DNA of 64,000 nt from SHXO01 sp964523885 (GTDB taxonomy: Bacteria > Pseudomonadota > Gammaproteobacteria > Burkholderiales > SHXO01), in assembly GCA_964523885.1 (NCBI GenBank), contig CAZFYX010000018.1, positions 1 through 64,000 on the forward strand, written 5' to 3'. Below, one piece after another: positions 33,867 through 42,539 of this stretch (positions within the stretch are counted from its first letter, which is position 1; the number at the start of each line of letters is the position of its first letter). A program made the translations under genes and the position numbers. Under the pieces are notes generated by a model. The model was not told where the DNA came from. It saw only the letters and a program-made list of their open reading frames with translations, and did not search any database.

Positions 33867-34460
33867 ATGGCCGACAGTACAGTCAATACCAAGCGCCGAC
33901 TCCTGCTGGTCGCTACCAGCGTTGCCGGCGGAGCTGCCACCGTCGCGGCGGCGGCGCCATTCTTTGCCAGCATGTTTCCGAGCGCCCGCGCCAAGGCGGC
34001 CGGCGCCCCGGTCGACGTGGACATCTCCAAGGTCGAGCCCGGCATGATGATCCGCACCGAATGGCGCGGCAAGCCGGTCTGGGTCCTCAACCGCACGCCC
34101 GAGATGGTCAAGGGCCTCGACGCAGTGGACGGCCGCGTGGCCGATCCGAAGTCCGAGGCCCCCCAGCAGCCCGAGTACGCGAAGAACGAGTACCGCTCGA
34201 TCAAGCCCGAATGGCTGGTCCTGGTCGGGATCTGCACGCACCTGGGGTGCTCGCCAACCGACAAGCTCCAGCCGGGCGGCGACAGCGGCCTGGGAGCGGA
34301 CTGGCCGGGTGGATTCTACTGTCCCTGTCACGGCTCCAAGTTCGACCTGGCGGGCCGCGTGTTCAAGGACGTGCCCGCGCCGGCCAACCTCGTGGTGCCG
34401 AAGTACCAGTTCCTCACCGATACGCGCCTGCGCATCGGCGAAGACGGCAAAGGAGCTTGA
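33867..34460 (+). CDS. petA: Ubiquinol-cytochrome c reductase Rieske subunit
   Basis: 197 residues. The Rieske protein moves electrons from ubiquinol to cytochrome c1 in the bc1 complex. The N-terminus has a Tat-like signal anchor (KRRLLLVATSVAGGAATVAAAAPF). The [2Fe-2S] ligands are in CTHLGCSP and CPCHGSKFD, which also contain the disulfide cysteines. The closing motif LVVPKYQF is typical. A -10-like TAGAAT lies at 33823-33828. It is the first gene of petABC. Confidence 0.97.
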   Translation: MADSTVNTKRRLLLVATSVAGGAATVAAAAPFFASMFPSARAKAAGAPVDVDISKVEPGMMIRTEWRGKPVWVLNRTPEMVKGLDAVDGRVADPKSEAPQQPEYAKNEYRSIKPEWLVLVGICTHLGCSPTDKLQPGGDSGLGADWPGGFYCPCHGSKFDLAGRVFKDVPAPANLVVPKYQFLTDTRLRIGEDGKGA

Positions 34461-34462
34461 CG

Positions 34463-35719
34463 ATGACCAGGTCCCAGGCCCTGCTCGGCTGGATCGACGC
34501 CCGCTTCCCGCTCTCCAAGCTGTGGAAGGAGCACCTGTCCGAGTACTACGCGCCGAAGAACTTCAACTTCTGGTACTACTTCGGCTCGCTCGCCCTGCTG
34601 GTGCTGGTCATGCAGATCGTCACCGGCATCTTCCTCACGATGAACTACAAGCCCGACGCGAGCCTGGCGTTCGGCTCGGTCGAGTACATCATGCGCGATG
34701 TGCCGGCCGGCTGGCTCATCCGCTACCTGCACTCCACCGGCGCCTCGATGTTCTTCATCGTGGTGTACCTGCACATGTTCCGCGCGCTGCTGTACGGCTC
34801 CCATCGCGGGCCGCGCGAACTGGTGTGGGTGATGGGCGTGCTCATCTACCATTGCCTGATGGCCGAGGCGTTCTTCGGCTACCTGCTTCCCTGGGGCCAG
34901 ATGTCCTACTGGGGCGCGCAGGTGATCGTGAACCTGTTCAGCGCGGTGCCGATCATCGGTGAGGACCTGTCGGTGTGGATCCGCGGGGACTACGTGATCT
35001 CGGATGCGACGCTGAACCGCTTCTTCGCCTTCCACGTGATCGCGATCCCGCTGGTCCTGCTCGGCCTGGTGGTGGCGCACATCATCGCGCTGCACGAAGT
35101 CGGCTCGAACAACCCGGACGGGATCGAGATCAAGAAGAACAAGGGGCCCGACGGCCATCCGGTGGACGGCATCCCGTTCCATCCGTACTACACCGTGAAG
35201 GACATCGTCGGCGTGGTGGTCTTCCTCGCGATCTTCAGCCTGATCGTGTTCTTCGCGCCGGAGATGGGCGGGTACTTCCTCGAGTACAACAACTTCATCC
35301 CGGCCGACCCGCTGAAGACGCCGCCGCACATCGCACCGGTGTGGTACTTCACGCCGTTCTACGCGATGCTGCGCGCCGTGCCCGCGTTCGCCGGCACCCA
35401 GGTCTGGGGCGTGCTGGTGATGGGGGCGGCGGTGGTGATCCTGTTCTTCCTGCCGTGGCTGGACCGCAGCCCGGTGAAGTCGATCCGCTATCGCGGCCCG
35501 ATCTACAAGACGGCGCTGGGCGTGTTCGTGGTGAGCTTCCTGTTCCTGGGCTATCTCGGGGTCAAGCCGACCGACTTCCTCGGCGCGATCGGCAACGTCG
35601 AGGTCGCGGTGATCCTGGCGCGCCTGTTCACCGCGGTCTACTTCCTGTTCTTCCTGCTGATGCCGTGGTACAGCCGCATCGACAGCACCAGGCCCGAGCC
35701 CAAGCGGGTCACGATGTGA
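34463..35719 (+). CDS. petB: Cytochrome b of the bc1 complex
   Basis: 418 residues from the ATG at 34463, two bases after petA. The membrane subunit holds hemes bL and bH and both quinone sites. Seen: WYYFGSLALLVLVMQIVTGIFLTM, heme-ligand histidines in LIRYLHSTGASMFF and FHVIAIPLVLLGLVVAH, the Qo-site region LPWGQMSYWGAQV and PEW-type PVWYFTPFYAML (PVWY replaces the more common PEWY, as the loop reads APVWYF). About eight membrane helices. Length fits the family. Confidence 0.96.
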   Translation: MTRSQALLGWIDARFPLSKLWKEHLSEYYAPKNFNFWYYFGSLALLVLVMQIVTGIFLTMNYKPDASLAFGSVEYIMRDVPAGWLIRYLHSTGASMFFIVVYLHMFRALLYGSHRGPRELVWVMGVLIYHCLMAEAFFGYLLPWGQMSYWGAQVIVNLFSAVPIIGEDLSVWIRGDYVISDATLNRFFAFHVIAIPLVLLGLVVAHIIALHEVGSNNPDGIEIKKNKGPDGHPVDGIPFHPYYTVKDIVGVVVFLAIFSLIVFFAPEMGGYFLEYNNFIPADPLKTPPHIAPVWYFTPFYAMLRAVPAFAGTQVWGVLVMGAAVVILFFLPWLDRSPVKSIRYRGPIYKTALGVFVVSFLFLGYLGVKPTDFLGAIGNVEVAVILARLFTAVYFLFFLLMPWYSRIDSTRPEPKRVTM

Positions 35720-35757
35720 GAGGGGCCCCCAAGGTGACACGCGACACGATCAGAACA

Positions 35758-36480
35758 ATGAAGAGCCTTCTCCTGCTGGTGCTGGCGCTGCCGGCCATGG
35801 CGCTGGCCAACACCGAAGTCCGGCTCGACCGGGCGAACATCGATCCGACCGACGCGGCGTCCATCCAGCGCGGTGCGCGCACGTTCGTCAACTACTGCCT
35901 GAACTGCCACAGCGCGCAGTACATGCGCTACAACCGCCTGACGGAAGTGGGGCTGAGCGAGCAGCAGATCCACGACAACCTGATGTTCATCTCGGAGAAG
36001 GTCGGCGACACCATGACCATCCCGACGAAGAAGGCGGACCAGGCGGCGTGGTTCGGAGCGGCACCGCCCGACCTGACCGTCATCGCCCGCTCGCGCGGCG
36101 CGGACTGGCTGTACACCTACCTGCGCAGCTACTACCGCGATCCGCAGGCGGCGACCGGCTGGAACAACGTGGTGTTCCCCAACGTGGGCATGCCCAACGT
36201 GCTGTGGGAGCTGCAGGGCCAGCAGGGCCTCAAGGTCGAGGAGCACGAAGGACCGCGCGGCAAGGGCCACACCAGCACCCTGGTGCTCGAGTCTCCCGGG
36301 ACGCTGTCCCCGCGGGAGTACGACAACGCGGTCGCCGACCTGGTGAACTACATCATGTTCATGGGCGAGCCGGTGCGCGTGGAGCGCACCCGCATCGGCT
36401 ACATCGTCCTGATCGGCCTGGGTGTGCTGTTCGTGCTGGCCTACCTGCTCAAGAAGGAGTTCTGGAAGGACGTTCACTAA
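35758..36480 (+). CDS. petC: Cytochrome c1 of the bc1 complex
   Basis: 240 residues from the ATG at 35758, which gives a standard signal peptide (MKSLLLLVLALPAMALA). An in-frame GTG at 35734 has a better ribosome site (AGAGGGG) and would add eight residues. The heme motif is CLNCH in NYCLNCHSAQYMRYNRL. The C-terminal membrane anchor is GYIVLIGLGVLFVLAYLLKKEF. The likely axial methionine is in the region VGMPNVLWELQGQQ. It is the third gene of petABC. Confidence 0.96.
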   Translation: MKSLLLLVLALPAMALANTEVRLDRANIDPTDAASIQRGARTFVNYCLNCHSAQYMRYNRLTEVGLSEQQIHDNLMFISEKVGDTMTIPTKKADQAAWFGAAPPDLTVIARSRGADWLYTYLRSYYRDPQAATGWNNVVFPNVGMPNVLWELQGQQGLKVEEHEGPRGKGHTSTLVLESPGTLSPREYDNAVADLVNYIMFMGEPVRVERTRIGYIVLIGLGVLFVLAYLLKKEFWKDVH

Positions 36481-36495
36481 CCGGACCGCACACCT

Positions 36496-37095
36496 ATGAT
36501 GACCTTGTACTCGGGCACCACGTGCCCGTTCAGCCAGCGCTGCCGGATCGTCCTCTACGAAAAGGGGATGGATTTCCAGATCGTCGACGTCGATCTGTAC
36601 AACAAGCCCGAAGACCTCGCGGTGATGAACCCGTACAACCGCGTCCCGGTGCTGGTGGAGCGCGACCTGATCCTGTACGAGTCGAACATCATCAACGAGT
36701 ACATCGACGACCGCTTCCCGCATCCGCAGCTGATGCCGGCCGATCCGGTCATGCGTGCGCGCGCCCGGCTGTTCCTGTTCCGCTTCGAGCAGGAGCTGTT
36801 CGCCCACATCGACACCATCGAGAAGGGGCCGCAGAAGTCCGCGGACAAGGCGCGCATCATCATCCGCGACAGCCTGACCCAGATCGCGCCGGTCTTCGTG
36901 AAGCAGAAGTACATGCTGGGCGACGAGTTCTCGATGCTCGACGTGGCCATCGCGCCGCTCCTGTGGCGCCTGGACTACTACGGCATCCAGCTGCCCAAGC
37001 AGGCGGCCTCGCTGATGAAGTACGCCGAGCGCATCTTCAGCCGCCCCGCCTACATCGAGGCGCTGACGCCCTCCGAGAAGGTGATGCGCAAGTGA
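36496..37095 (+). CDS. sspA: Stringent starvation protein A homologue
   Basis: 199 residues. SspA has a glutathione S-transferase fold but binds RNA polymerase as a regulator. The N-terminal thioredoxin-like domain (MTLYSGTTCPFSQRCRIVL) and the NPYNRVPVLVERDLILYESNII segment match; the C-terminal all-helical domain follows. It lies between petC and sspB, the usual betaproteobacterial order. It overlaps sspB by four bases, GTGA. Confidence 0.95.
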   Translation: MMTLYSGTTCPFSQRCRIVLYEKGMDFQIVDVDLYNKPEDLAVMNPYNRVPVLVERDLILYESNIINEYIDDRFPHPQLMPADPVMRARARLFLFRFEQELFAHIDTIEKGPQKSADKARIIIRDSLTQIAPVFVKQKYMLGDEFSMLDVAIAPLLWRLDYYGIQLPKQAASLMKYAERIFSRPAYIEALTPSEKVMRK

Positions 37096-37517
37096 AGGAC
37101 GCGTCCACCACTCCCTACCTGATCCGGGCCATCTGGGAGTGGTGTGTCGACAACGGGTTCACCCCCTACGTCGCAGTGAAGGTCGATGCCGCCACGCGCG
37201 TGCCGATGGAGTACGTGCGCAACGGCGAGATCGTCCTCAACATCAGCCCCGATGCCACGCGCAACCTCAAGATCGGCAACGAACTGATCCAGTTCTCCGC
37301 GCGGTTCAACGGCGTCTCGCGCGAGGTCTCCGTGCCGGTGTCCACGGTGGGCGGCATCTTCGCCAAGGAGAATGGCCAGGGCCTGGCCTTCCAGACCCCC
37401 GAGCGGCCCGGTCCTACCCTGGTCACGCCGCAGCCGGTGGAGCAGCCGGGGGAAGAAGGCGGCGACAAGCCCAAGCCTCCCGGCAACGGGCGCCCGAACC
37501 TGCAGATCGTCAAGTAG
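37092..37517 (+). CDS. sspB: ClpXP specificity-enhancing factor SspB
   Basis: 141 residues from the GTG at 37092. SspB tethers ssrA-tagged proteins to the ClpXP protease. The substrate-binding domain (about 1-105) shows TPYLIRAIWEWCVDNGFTPY, GEIVLNISPDATRNLKIGN and IQFSARFNGVSREVSVPV. A Pro/Glu/Lys-rich linker ends with the ClpX-binding tail NGRPNLQIVK. Length and layout are standard. It is the last chromosomal gene before tRNA-Thr and the integrated element. Confidence 0.95.
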   Translation: MKDASTTPYLIRAIWEWCVDNGFTPYVAVKVDAATRVPMEYVRNGEIVLNISPDATRNLKIGNELIQFSARFNGVSREVSVPVSTVGGIFAKENGQGLAFQTPERPGPTLVTPQPVEQPGEEGGDKPKPPGNGRPNLQIVK

Positions 37518-37545
37518 CGCTCCGGCTCGCCCGAAGGGCGAGGGC

Positions 37546-37551
37546 TATAAT
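37546..37551 (+). promoter_or_regulatory. -10 element of tRNA-Thr
   Basis: A perfect TATAAT lies 12 bases before the tRNA. Just upstream a hairpin CTCGCCC/GGGCGAG (37526-37542) may end the sspB transcript; it has no T tract. No good -35 element is visible at 17 bases. Confidence 0.6.
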
Positions 37552-37562
37552 CCGCGCAGCGT

Positions 37563-37638
37563 GCCGGATTAGCTCAGTTGGTAGAGCAGCGCACTTGTAA
37601 TGCGAAGGTCAACCGTTCGATTCGGTTATCCGGCACCA
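37563..37638 (+). tRNA. tRNA-Thr (anticodon TGT)
   Basis: 76 bases with encoded CCA. The acceptor stem is GCCGGAT/ATCCGGC, the D arm GCTC..GAGC, the anticodon stem GCGCA/TGCGA with loop CTTGTAA (anticodon TGT) and the T arm AACCG/CGGTT with TTCGATT. The T arm and acceptor 3' strand come from the integrated element. The displaced original 3' half, with a different T stem, is at 51944-51988. Confidence 0.97.
37593..37610 (+). repeat. attL core of the integrative element
   Basis: acttgtaatgcgaaggtc, covering the anticodon loop, the anticodon-stem 3' strand and the variable loop of tRNA-Thr, is repeated exactly at 51944-51961. Tyrosine integrases commonly recombine at this tRNA position. Confidence 0.9.
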
Positions 37639-37994
37639 TTCCACATCAAGTGGTTAGAGCGCGCAACCGCGAGACGTTTGGGACTGGCGCTCTCCTTATG
37701 TAGGCAGCATGTAGGCGCTCTGGCGAGAAGGGCTTGACATCCGAGGTTCCCCTTCAGGAATCGTTTGCTGCGGCTTCGTTGCGTCGTGGGCACTTCCGTC
37801 CCCGTGCTTTCCGAGACGCCAAGCTTAGGGGGATCCTGTGAGGAAGGGCGCAGGCTAAGCGGCGCACCCCCCGGGGGATGGGACCAAGGGGGCGGGGGGA
37901 GGGTTGCCCCCGTCTCGGGGTTCATAACGATCTCGCCCAGAAAAGTCACGTGTTAGATAGCTAACGGTACCGTCGTGGCGAAGGGCTCTCGTGA
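37639..37994. other. Left end of the element, no gene
   Basis: No CDS is supported. It contains two ATGTAGGC motifs (37698-37705, 37709-37716) that recur once near the right end at 51808-51815, possible integrase arm sites, and a G-run cluster at 37873-37903. Confidence 0.5.
37873..37903 (+). other. Potential G-quadruplex motif
   Basis: Five G runs of 5, 3, 5, 6 and 3 bases are separated by loops of 2, 5, 1 and 1 bases on the + strand. This satisfies the standard G3+N1-7 pattern. Confidence 0.6.
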
Positions 37995-38774
37995 CTATAG
38001 GAAGTTGCGTTTAAAGTTGTTGACGCGGTCCCGCAAGTCTCGGGCGCCATTTGCCATGTAAGCCTCGCCCTCAATAGTCATCGAGATCAACCACCGGCCG
38101 TCCGAAGTCGATGTGATCACGCCGTCGTGATCGAACTCCTGAAGGTCGCGCCCGGCCAGGATAAGGTAGTCATTAATCCATCGGCGAGCAATCGGCCGCC
38201 GCATCACTAATATCGAATAGTGCCGAATTCCGCCGTGCACACTCTCTACGCGCTTGTGTAACTGGAAGTCGTAGCGCTCCGGATCGCCGCCTGATGGATG
38301 AGAGGTCTTAACCTGAACCGTGCGAATCTCATCCCCCTTCTTGGCCAGAATATCAATCCCATTGTCTTCGGGAAGTTTGGTCGCGTTCCACTCACAATGT
38401 AACAGCTCGCTCATCACGGCGTACTCGCCGCACAGCCCCGTATAGGTAGAGTTGTGAGGTTTGGAGTATGCATCTGACCCGGTAAGGCTCTTGATTGCCC
38501 TATTGCCGAGCTGCCACCCGCCATTCTTCGTGCCGGTAATGATCAGCTGACGCGCGCTCGTTCTGCTGATATGGTTTTTGATCGCTTGCCCTATGCGCCG
38601 GGCCAGGTCTATCGGATCTGTACCCGGGTCCAGGTCCAGGCCGCTTCGCCGCAGTTCCCTCAACATACTCTGTTCAAGTGCCGCCGACGCAATCTCGGCG
38701 GAACGCAGGCTGCCGGGCAGCACATGGAGTACGTGCGCAGCCAACTTGACATAGTCTTCGCTAGAAAGGGCCAT
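37995..38774 (-). CDS. PD-(D/E)XK-like protein of the defence region
   Basis: 259 residues. The first 100 residues form an unrecognised helical region. Residues about 112-160 have a nuclease-like pattern: Glu117 in GLCGEYAV, Asp141 in DNGIDILAK and Gln154-x-Lys156 in TVQVKTS, as in Mrr and restriction-endonuclease-like folds (Gln in place of the usual Glu is common). It is divergent from hamA, 157 bases apart, so a shared control region is likely. Function is not known; a role with the Hachiman pair is inferred only from position. Confidence 0.75.
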   Translation of the reverse strand: MALSSEDYVKLAAHVLHVLPGSLRSAEIASAALEQSMLRELRRSGLDLDPGTDPIDLARRIGQAIKNHISRTSARQLIITGTKNGGWQLGNRAIKSLTGSDAYSKPHNSTYTGLCGEYAVMSELLHCEWNATKLPEDNGIDILAKKGDEIRTVQVKTSHPSGGDPERYDFQLHKRVESVHGGIRHYSILVMRRPIARRWINDYLILAGRDLQEFDHDGVITSTSDGRWLISMTIEGEAYMANGARDLRDRVNNFKRNFL

Positions 38775-38931
38775 AAGAGAAACTCCCGATCTTGTCCTTC
38801 TTACTCTTCGGCGACATGACGGAATTCTGAACCAAGTGGCTAGAACTACGGCAAGCCCTGAAATTTGATATGTTAAATGCTCAACGGATACTAACCCTGT
38901 GCGTGACGCAAACTAATGGGCTTCGGGACAG

Positions 38932-39909
38932 GTGAACGACGTCTCGGCAAAGTCTGAGGTCTACAAGGCGCTAGCCGCTCTCCTGGAAGGCTCGGATATC
39001 GAGCCCGTACTTGGCTGCTCCGTTGAACTTGAGGATGGCAATGAGCAGCCAAAAGTAGCGCTCTTGTATGTTCGGTTTGCGGAGGACATCCCGAACGTAC
39101 CTGCACTCGCACGGTTTCTGTGGGCTCAAGCGATCAACTGTGCGCTACCGCGCCGGCGACGACTAGATTTCATCAAGAGATTGACGTCAGGCTCAGGGGA
39201 CGTCAGCGAAGCTGCGTATCTGATCAAAGAGGCGAAGCGGGCATTCTTGGAATTCAAGAACCAGTATCCGCATCGTGCCAGCGAAGTGGGCGAAGTTCTC
39301 GCCTATTGCATAGCCCTCGCTAAGCTGAAGGCAGCGCAATTAGTAGCCAAGCTATCTCTCAAAACCTCAGGGAACATGCCTGTTCATGGATTGGACGGGA
39401 TACATGCTCGTTTGAATACTGGGGTTTTCGAGATGCTCTTTCTTGAAGCAAAGCTCTCCGCGAACGCGAATAGTGGAGCGAAGGCGTACGCCGACTCCGT
39501 GTCGAGTTTCTTAAACGGGGACAAACAATACTTGCTGGAGTACACGTTAGCGTCGGATCTCGGCAACCTGGATACGCTGGAGGGGACGCAACGAGAGGCT
39601 CTCCTTAGATACCTCGACGTCTATTCACCTCCGCAGGATAAGCGGGAACGATCTGTTGGGGTGATTTGCTACTCCGAGAAGAAGTGCTTTGCCGAGAAGC
39701 TACCGGTCAGCGACGACTTGCCTCCTGACGCGCACGACAAGCATTTCTCGGCCAAATACACGAGCCTGACCGAACATCATAGGGCAGCGCTGACGAAGCA
39801 TCTCCACAGCAATGGCGCGGACCCAAAGAAGTGTTGGGTTTTCTTCGTCGCAGTACCAGACGTAGATGCATTGCGCGAAAGGTTCTACGAGGAAATGACG
39901 GGTGAGTAG
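38932..39909 (+). CDS. hamA: Hachiman defence protein HamA (DUF1837)
   Basis: 325 residues, GTG start. The central part matches the DUF1837 family of Hachiman HamA: GEVLAYCIALAKLKAAQLVA, LSLKTSGNMPVHGLDGIHA and VFEMLFLEAKLS. The last two contain a D...ExK nuclease pattern: Asp155, Glu172, Lys174. In Hachiman systems HamA is the nuclease effector held by the HamB helicase and released on sensing damaged or phage DNA. The stop overlaps the hamB start by eight bases, so the two are translationally linked. Codon use is unlike the chromosome. Confidence 0.85.
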   Translation: MNDVSAKSEVYKALAALLEGSDIEPVLGCSVELEDGNEQPKVALLYVRFAEDIPNVPALARFLWAQAINCALPRRRRLDFIKRLTSGSGDVSEAAYLIKEAKRAFLEFKNQYPHRASEVGEVLAYCIALAKLKAAQLVAKLSLKTSGNMPVHGLDGIHARLNTGVFEMLFLEAKLSANANSGAKAYADSVSSFLNGDKQYLLEYTLASDLGNLDTLEGTQREALLRYLDVYSPPQDKRERSVGVICYSEKKCFAEKLPVSDDLPPDAHDKHFSAKYTSLTEHHRAALTKHLHSNGADPKKCWVFFVAVPDVDALRERFYEEMTGE

Positions 39910-42493
39910 CTTCGTTACAGATCTCTCGGTGCGACTAAAGGCTCACACAGAGTTTTGGGCGCAACTGCGAGCGATGGAGGCGTTCTCAGCTCGTCGAACA
40001 ATTGCGTCTGCGGTTAATTCTAGTCCAGATATAGCCGACGAACTTATCGAGACTCATGTCGACCGGCTTCTCTTTTGTGCGTCGGTCTTCGTTCAGTCAG
40101 ATCAGGATGCGGACTTAGTGTTGGCGCAGTCTATTGCGATGACCGCAGCGATCGCCGCTCCCTTAAACATTGCAGTGCGTGAAAAGGCCGCGAGAATCCT
40201 TGCTCAGCTTGGCAACTTCCCGGGCTTAATACAGCTTAGTGAGCGATACGGACAGCCGTCCGTCTCCCTTTTGGGATTACTAAACAGAAGACTATCCGAG
40301 GCACTAAATAGTGTTGAGTTCGGCCAGCGCCGCGTTATGCTCACCGACTACCAGCTGAAGGTCTGGTCTGCGCTTCCAACGAGTAAAAGAAAGGTCATCT
40401 CTGCACCTACGTCGGCAGGAAAGTCGTTCTTGGTACTCGAGTACCTTTGCCGGGCTGCTGAGTCGCGCGAAAAGTTCTGCGGTCTTTACCTAGCGCCCAC
40501 GCGTGCACTACTGGCCGAGATACATCAAAAGGTATCTATTCGCCTCGAAGGCATCCCGAACACTCGCGTTTCGACAGTACCCTCCCTATCGCAAGACCAA
40601 ACTAACCAGCGACAGATCTTCGTCTTAACTCAAGAGCGTTTGCAGGTCCTGCTGTCGTTAGTGGAGCTGAGTTTCGAGGTCGCAATTGTTGATGAGGTGC
40701 AGAACGTTTCCGATAGTACTCGGGGAATGATCCTTCAAGAGTGCTTAGAGCGCCTCATCACCATCAACCCCAATATGCAGTTGTTCATGCTTGCACCCGG
40801 TGCGAGTGGCTTTGAGGAGCTCTCCGACGTCATAGGGCTCGGCGAAGTAGACGTCGCTGAAACCCGCGTATCCCCCGTTTTACAGAATCGAGTCCTTGTT
40901 GAGCGCGACAGAAAAGCGCAGCACGCTCTCCATCTCAAGCTCTTGGCAAGAGGTGCCGCCGTCCCAATTGGGACGGTACGCGGCACTCGCGGATTCGCGC
41001 ACTCTGCTACGCGCCTAGCAGCAATCGCGCTAGAACTAGGCGGGGACGGTGGGTCGCTTGTTTATGCTACTGGACCGAAGCGCGCGGAAGACATAGCGCG
41101 GCAGTTGGCGACGGAATCCCCGGTAGCTACAGAAGGCACGCTTGCAGCACTGTCGGAGTTTATCACCCGCCACATACATCATGACTACACGCTCGCCGCC
41201 TTAGTGCGTCATGGGGTGGCATTCCACTACGGACGAATGCCGAGTCTACTACGAGAGGCGATCGAGTCAGCATTTAGATCTGGCGACATCAAATATCTTT
41301 CTTGCACGACAACTTTGTTCCAAGGCGTAAATCTACCGGCACGCAATGTGTTCATCGACACGCCTACACGCGGACAGGGTACGCAGCTCGATGCTGCGGC
41401 GCTTTGGAATTTCGCAGGTAGGGCTGGCCGTCTCGGGAAAGATATCGTCGGGAACGTCTTCTTGGTTGACTACGACCAATGGTCAGACCGGCCACTAGAT
41501 CAGGCTGCCTCCTATCAGATTCGGCCCGCAGTCCGTGAAACGATCAGCGCTCATTACAACGAAGTGTTGGCAGCGCTGTCGGGCGAAATGCCTACCCTGT
41601 CGAGGCGAGATGAAAGCGCACCGAAGATCCGCGCCGTGGCGGGGCTGCTCATTTCGCATGCGGCAAAAGGAGGGATTAACGCGTACTTGGGGAGGGTCGC
41701 AAAGTCTCTACCAAAAGAGCGATTAAGCGCCCTTGCGTTGGCCGCAGAGCATGCCGCTCGCTCGTTGTCATTGCCCTTGCCTATTCTCGAAGCTCATTGG
41801 ACGATAGATCCATTTGGCCTCGTGCGACTTCATAGACGGCTTTTGGAAGGTTTGAGAGCAGGCGAGGTAGAGCAACTGATCCCACCCAATCCTTTTGAGA
41901 AGAACGCTCACCGAAGGTATGCGGAGATATTTGCTCGGATCGAAAAGTATGTGAACAACGCGCCCCCAAGTCGTTTCGGTGGATTAGTGGCGTCGTTAGC
42001 TGTGCCTTGGATGCGGGGAGAACCTTATCCCAAGATTCTCGCGGGCTGGATCCGCTTTAAAAAAGCCGGGAAGGGGGAGAGGTTTGACGTAGATGGTGCC
42101 ATCCGGCAGGCGTTTGAGCTAATCGAGGACGTTGTGAGATTCCGATTTGTGCAGCTTGGCAAAGCATATGTAGACCTCCTGCTGCTCGCGCTGGAGGAAT
42201 ACGGCGCCCAGTCTCGTCGAAGCGAAGTATTTGACTTCGCATTAGCGTTAGAGCTTGGTGTATCGACTCAATCTGGACGTGCATTCGTCGACCTTGGCCT
42301 ATCGCGAATAACCGCTACTACACTAGAAAGCCTGTTTCCGAACTCCGAACTTAGCGTCCAAGAGGCTCGCGAACACATCAGAGCGCTGGACGTGGCTGCG
42401 CTGAATATCTCCCCTATGATTATTGGAGAGCTTGACCGACTAGGGTTGCTTGACTCGCGAAAGTCCGAAGGCGAAGAACTAGGACAAGGTTAG
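39902..42493 (+). CDS. hamB: Hachiman defence helicase HamB
   Basis: 863 residues, GTG start overlapping hamA. A superfamily 2, Ski2-like helicase: Walker A APTSAGKS (168-175, Lys174), motif Ia LAPTRALLAEI, DEVQ box at 264-267, motif III-type FMLAPGA, motif V TTLFQGVNLPARNVF and motif VI FAGRAGRLG (504-512). The first 140 residues and the last 300 are less recognisable. Size and pairing with a DUF1837 gene identify it as HamB rather than a general repair helicase. Together the pair is expected to give phage resistance. Confidence 0.87.
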   Translation: MSSFVTDLSVRLKAHTEFWAQLRAMEAFSARRTIASAVNSSPDIADELIETHVDRLLFCASVFVQSDQDADLVLAQSIAMTAAIAAPLNIAVREKAARILAQLGNFPGLIQLSERYGQPSVSLLGLLNRRLSEALNSVEFGQRRVMLTDYQLKVWSALPTSKRKVISAPTSAGKSFLVLEYLCRAAESREKFCGLYLAPTRALLAEIHQKVSIRLEGIPNTRVSTVPSLSQDQTNQRQIFVLTQERLQVLLSLVELSFEVAIVDEVQNVSDSTRGMILQECLERLITINPNMQLFMLAPGASGFEELSDVIGLGEVDVAETRVSPVLQNRVLVERDRKAQHALHLKLLARGAAVPIGTVRGTRGFAHSATRLAAIALELGGDGGSLVYATGPKRAEDIARQLATESPVATEGTLAALSEFITRHIHHDYTLAALVRHGVAFHYGRMPSLLREAIESAFRSGDIKYLSCTTTLFQGVNLPARNVFIDTPTRGQGTQLDAAALWNFAGRAGRLGKDIVGNVFLVDYDQWSDRPLDQAASYQIRPAVRETISAHYNEVLAALSGEMPTLSRRDESAPKIRAVAGLLISHAAKGGINAYLGRVAKSLPKERLSALALAAEHAARSLSLPLPILEAHWTIDPFGLVRLHRRLLEGLRAGEVEQLIPPNPFEKNAHRRYAEIFARIEKYVNNAPPSRFGGLVASLAVPWMRGEPYPKILAGWIRFKKAGKGERFDVDGAIRQAFELIEDVVRFRFVQLGKAYVDLLLLALEEYGAQSRRSEVFDFALALELGVSTQSGRAFVDLGLSRITATTLESLFPNSELSVQEAREHIRALDVAALNISPMIIGELDRLGLLDSRKSEGEELGQG

Positions 42494-42539
42494 AACGAGT
42501 GTAGCTATGCACTACCCTCAGCCGAACGCGATACCCTAG

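Noticed and set aside
37626..37949. 107-codon minus-strand frame at the left end of the element
   Set aside because: It overlaps the tRNA 3' end and a G-run cluster and has low-complexity Pro/Ser composition, with no ribosome site.
41781..42284. Short minus-strand frames inside hamB
   Set aside because: They lie opposite the intact HamB reading frame and show no protein-like features.
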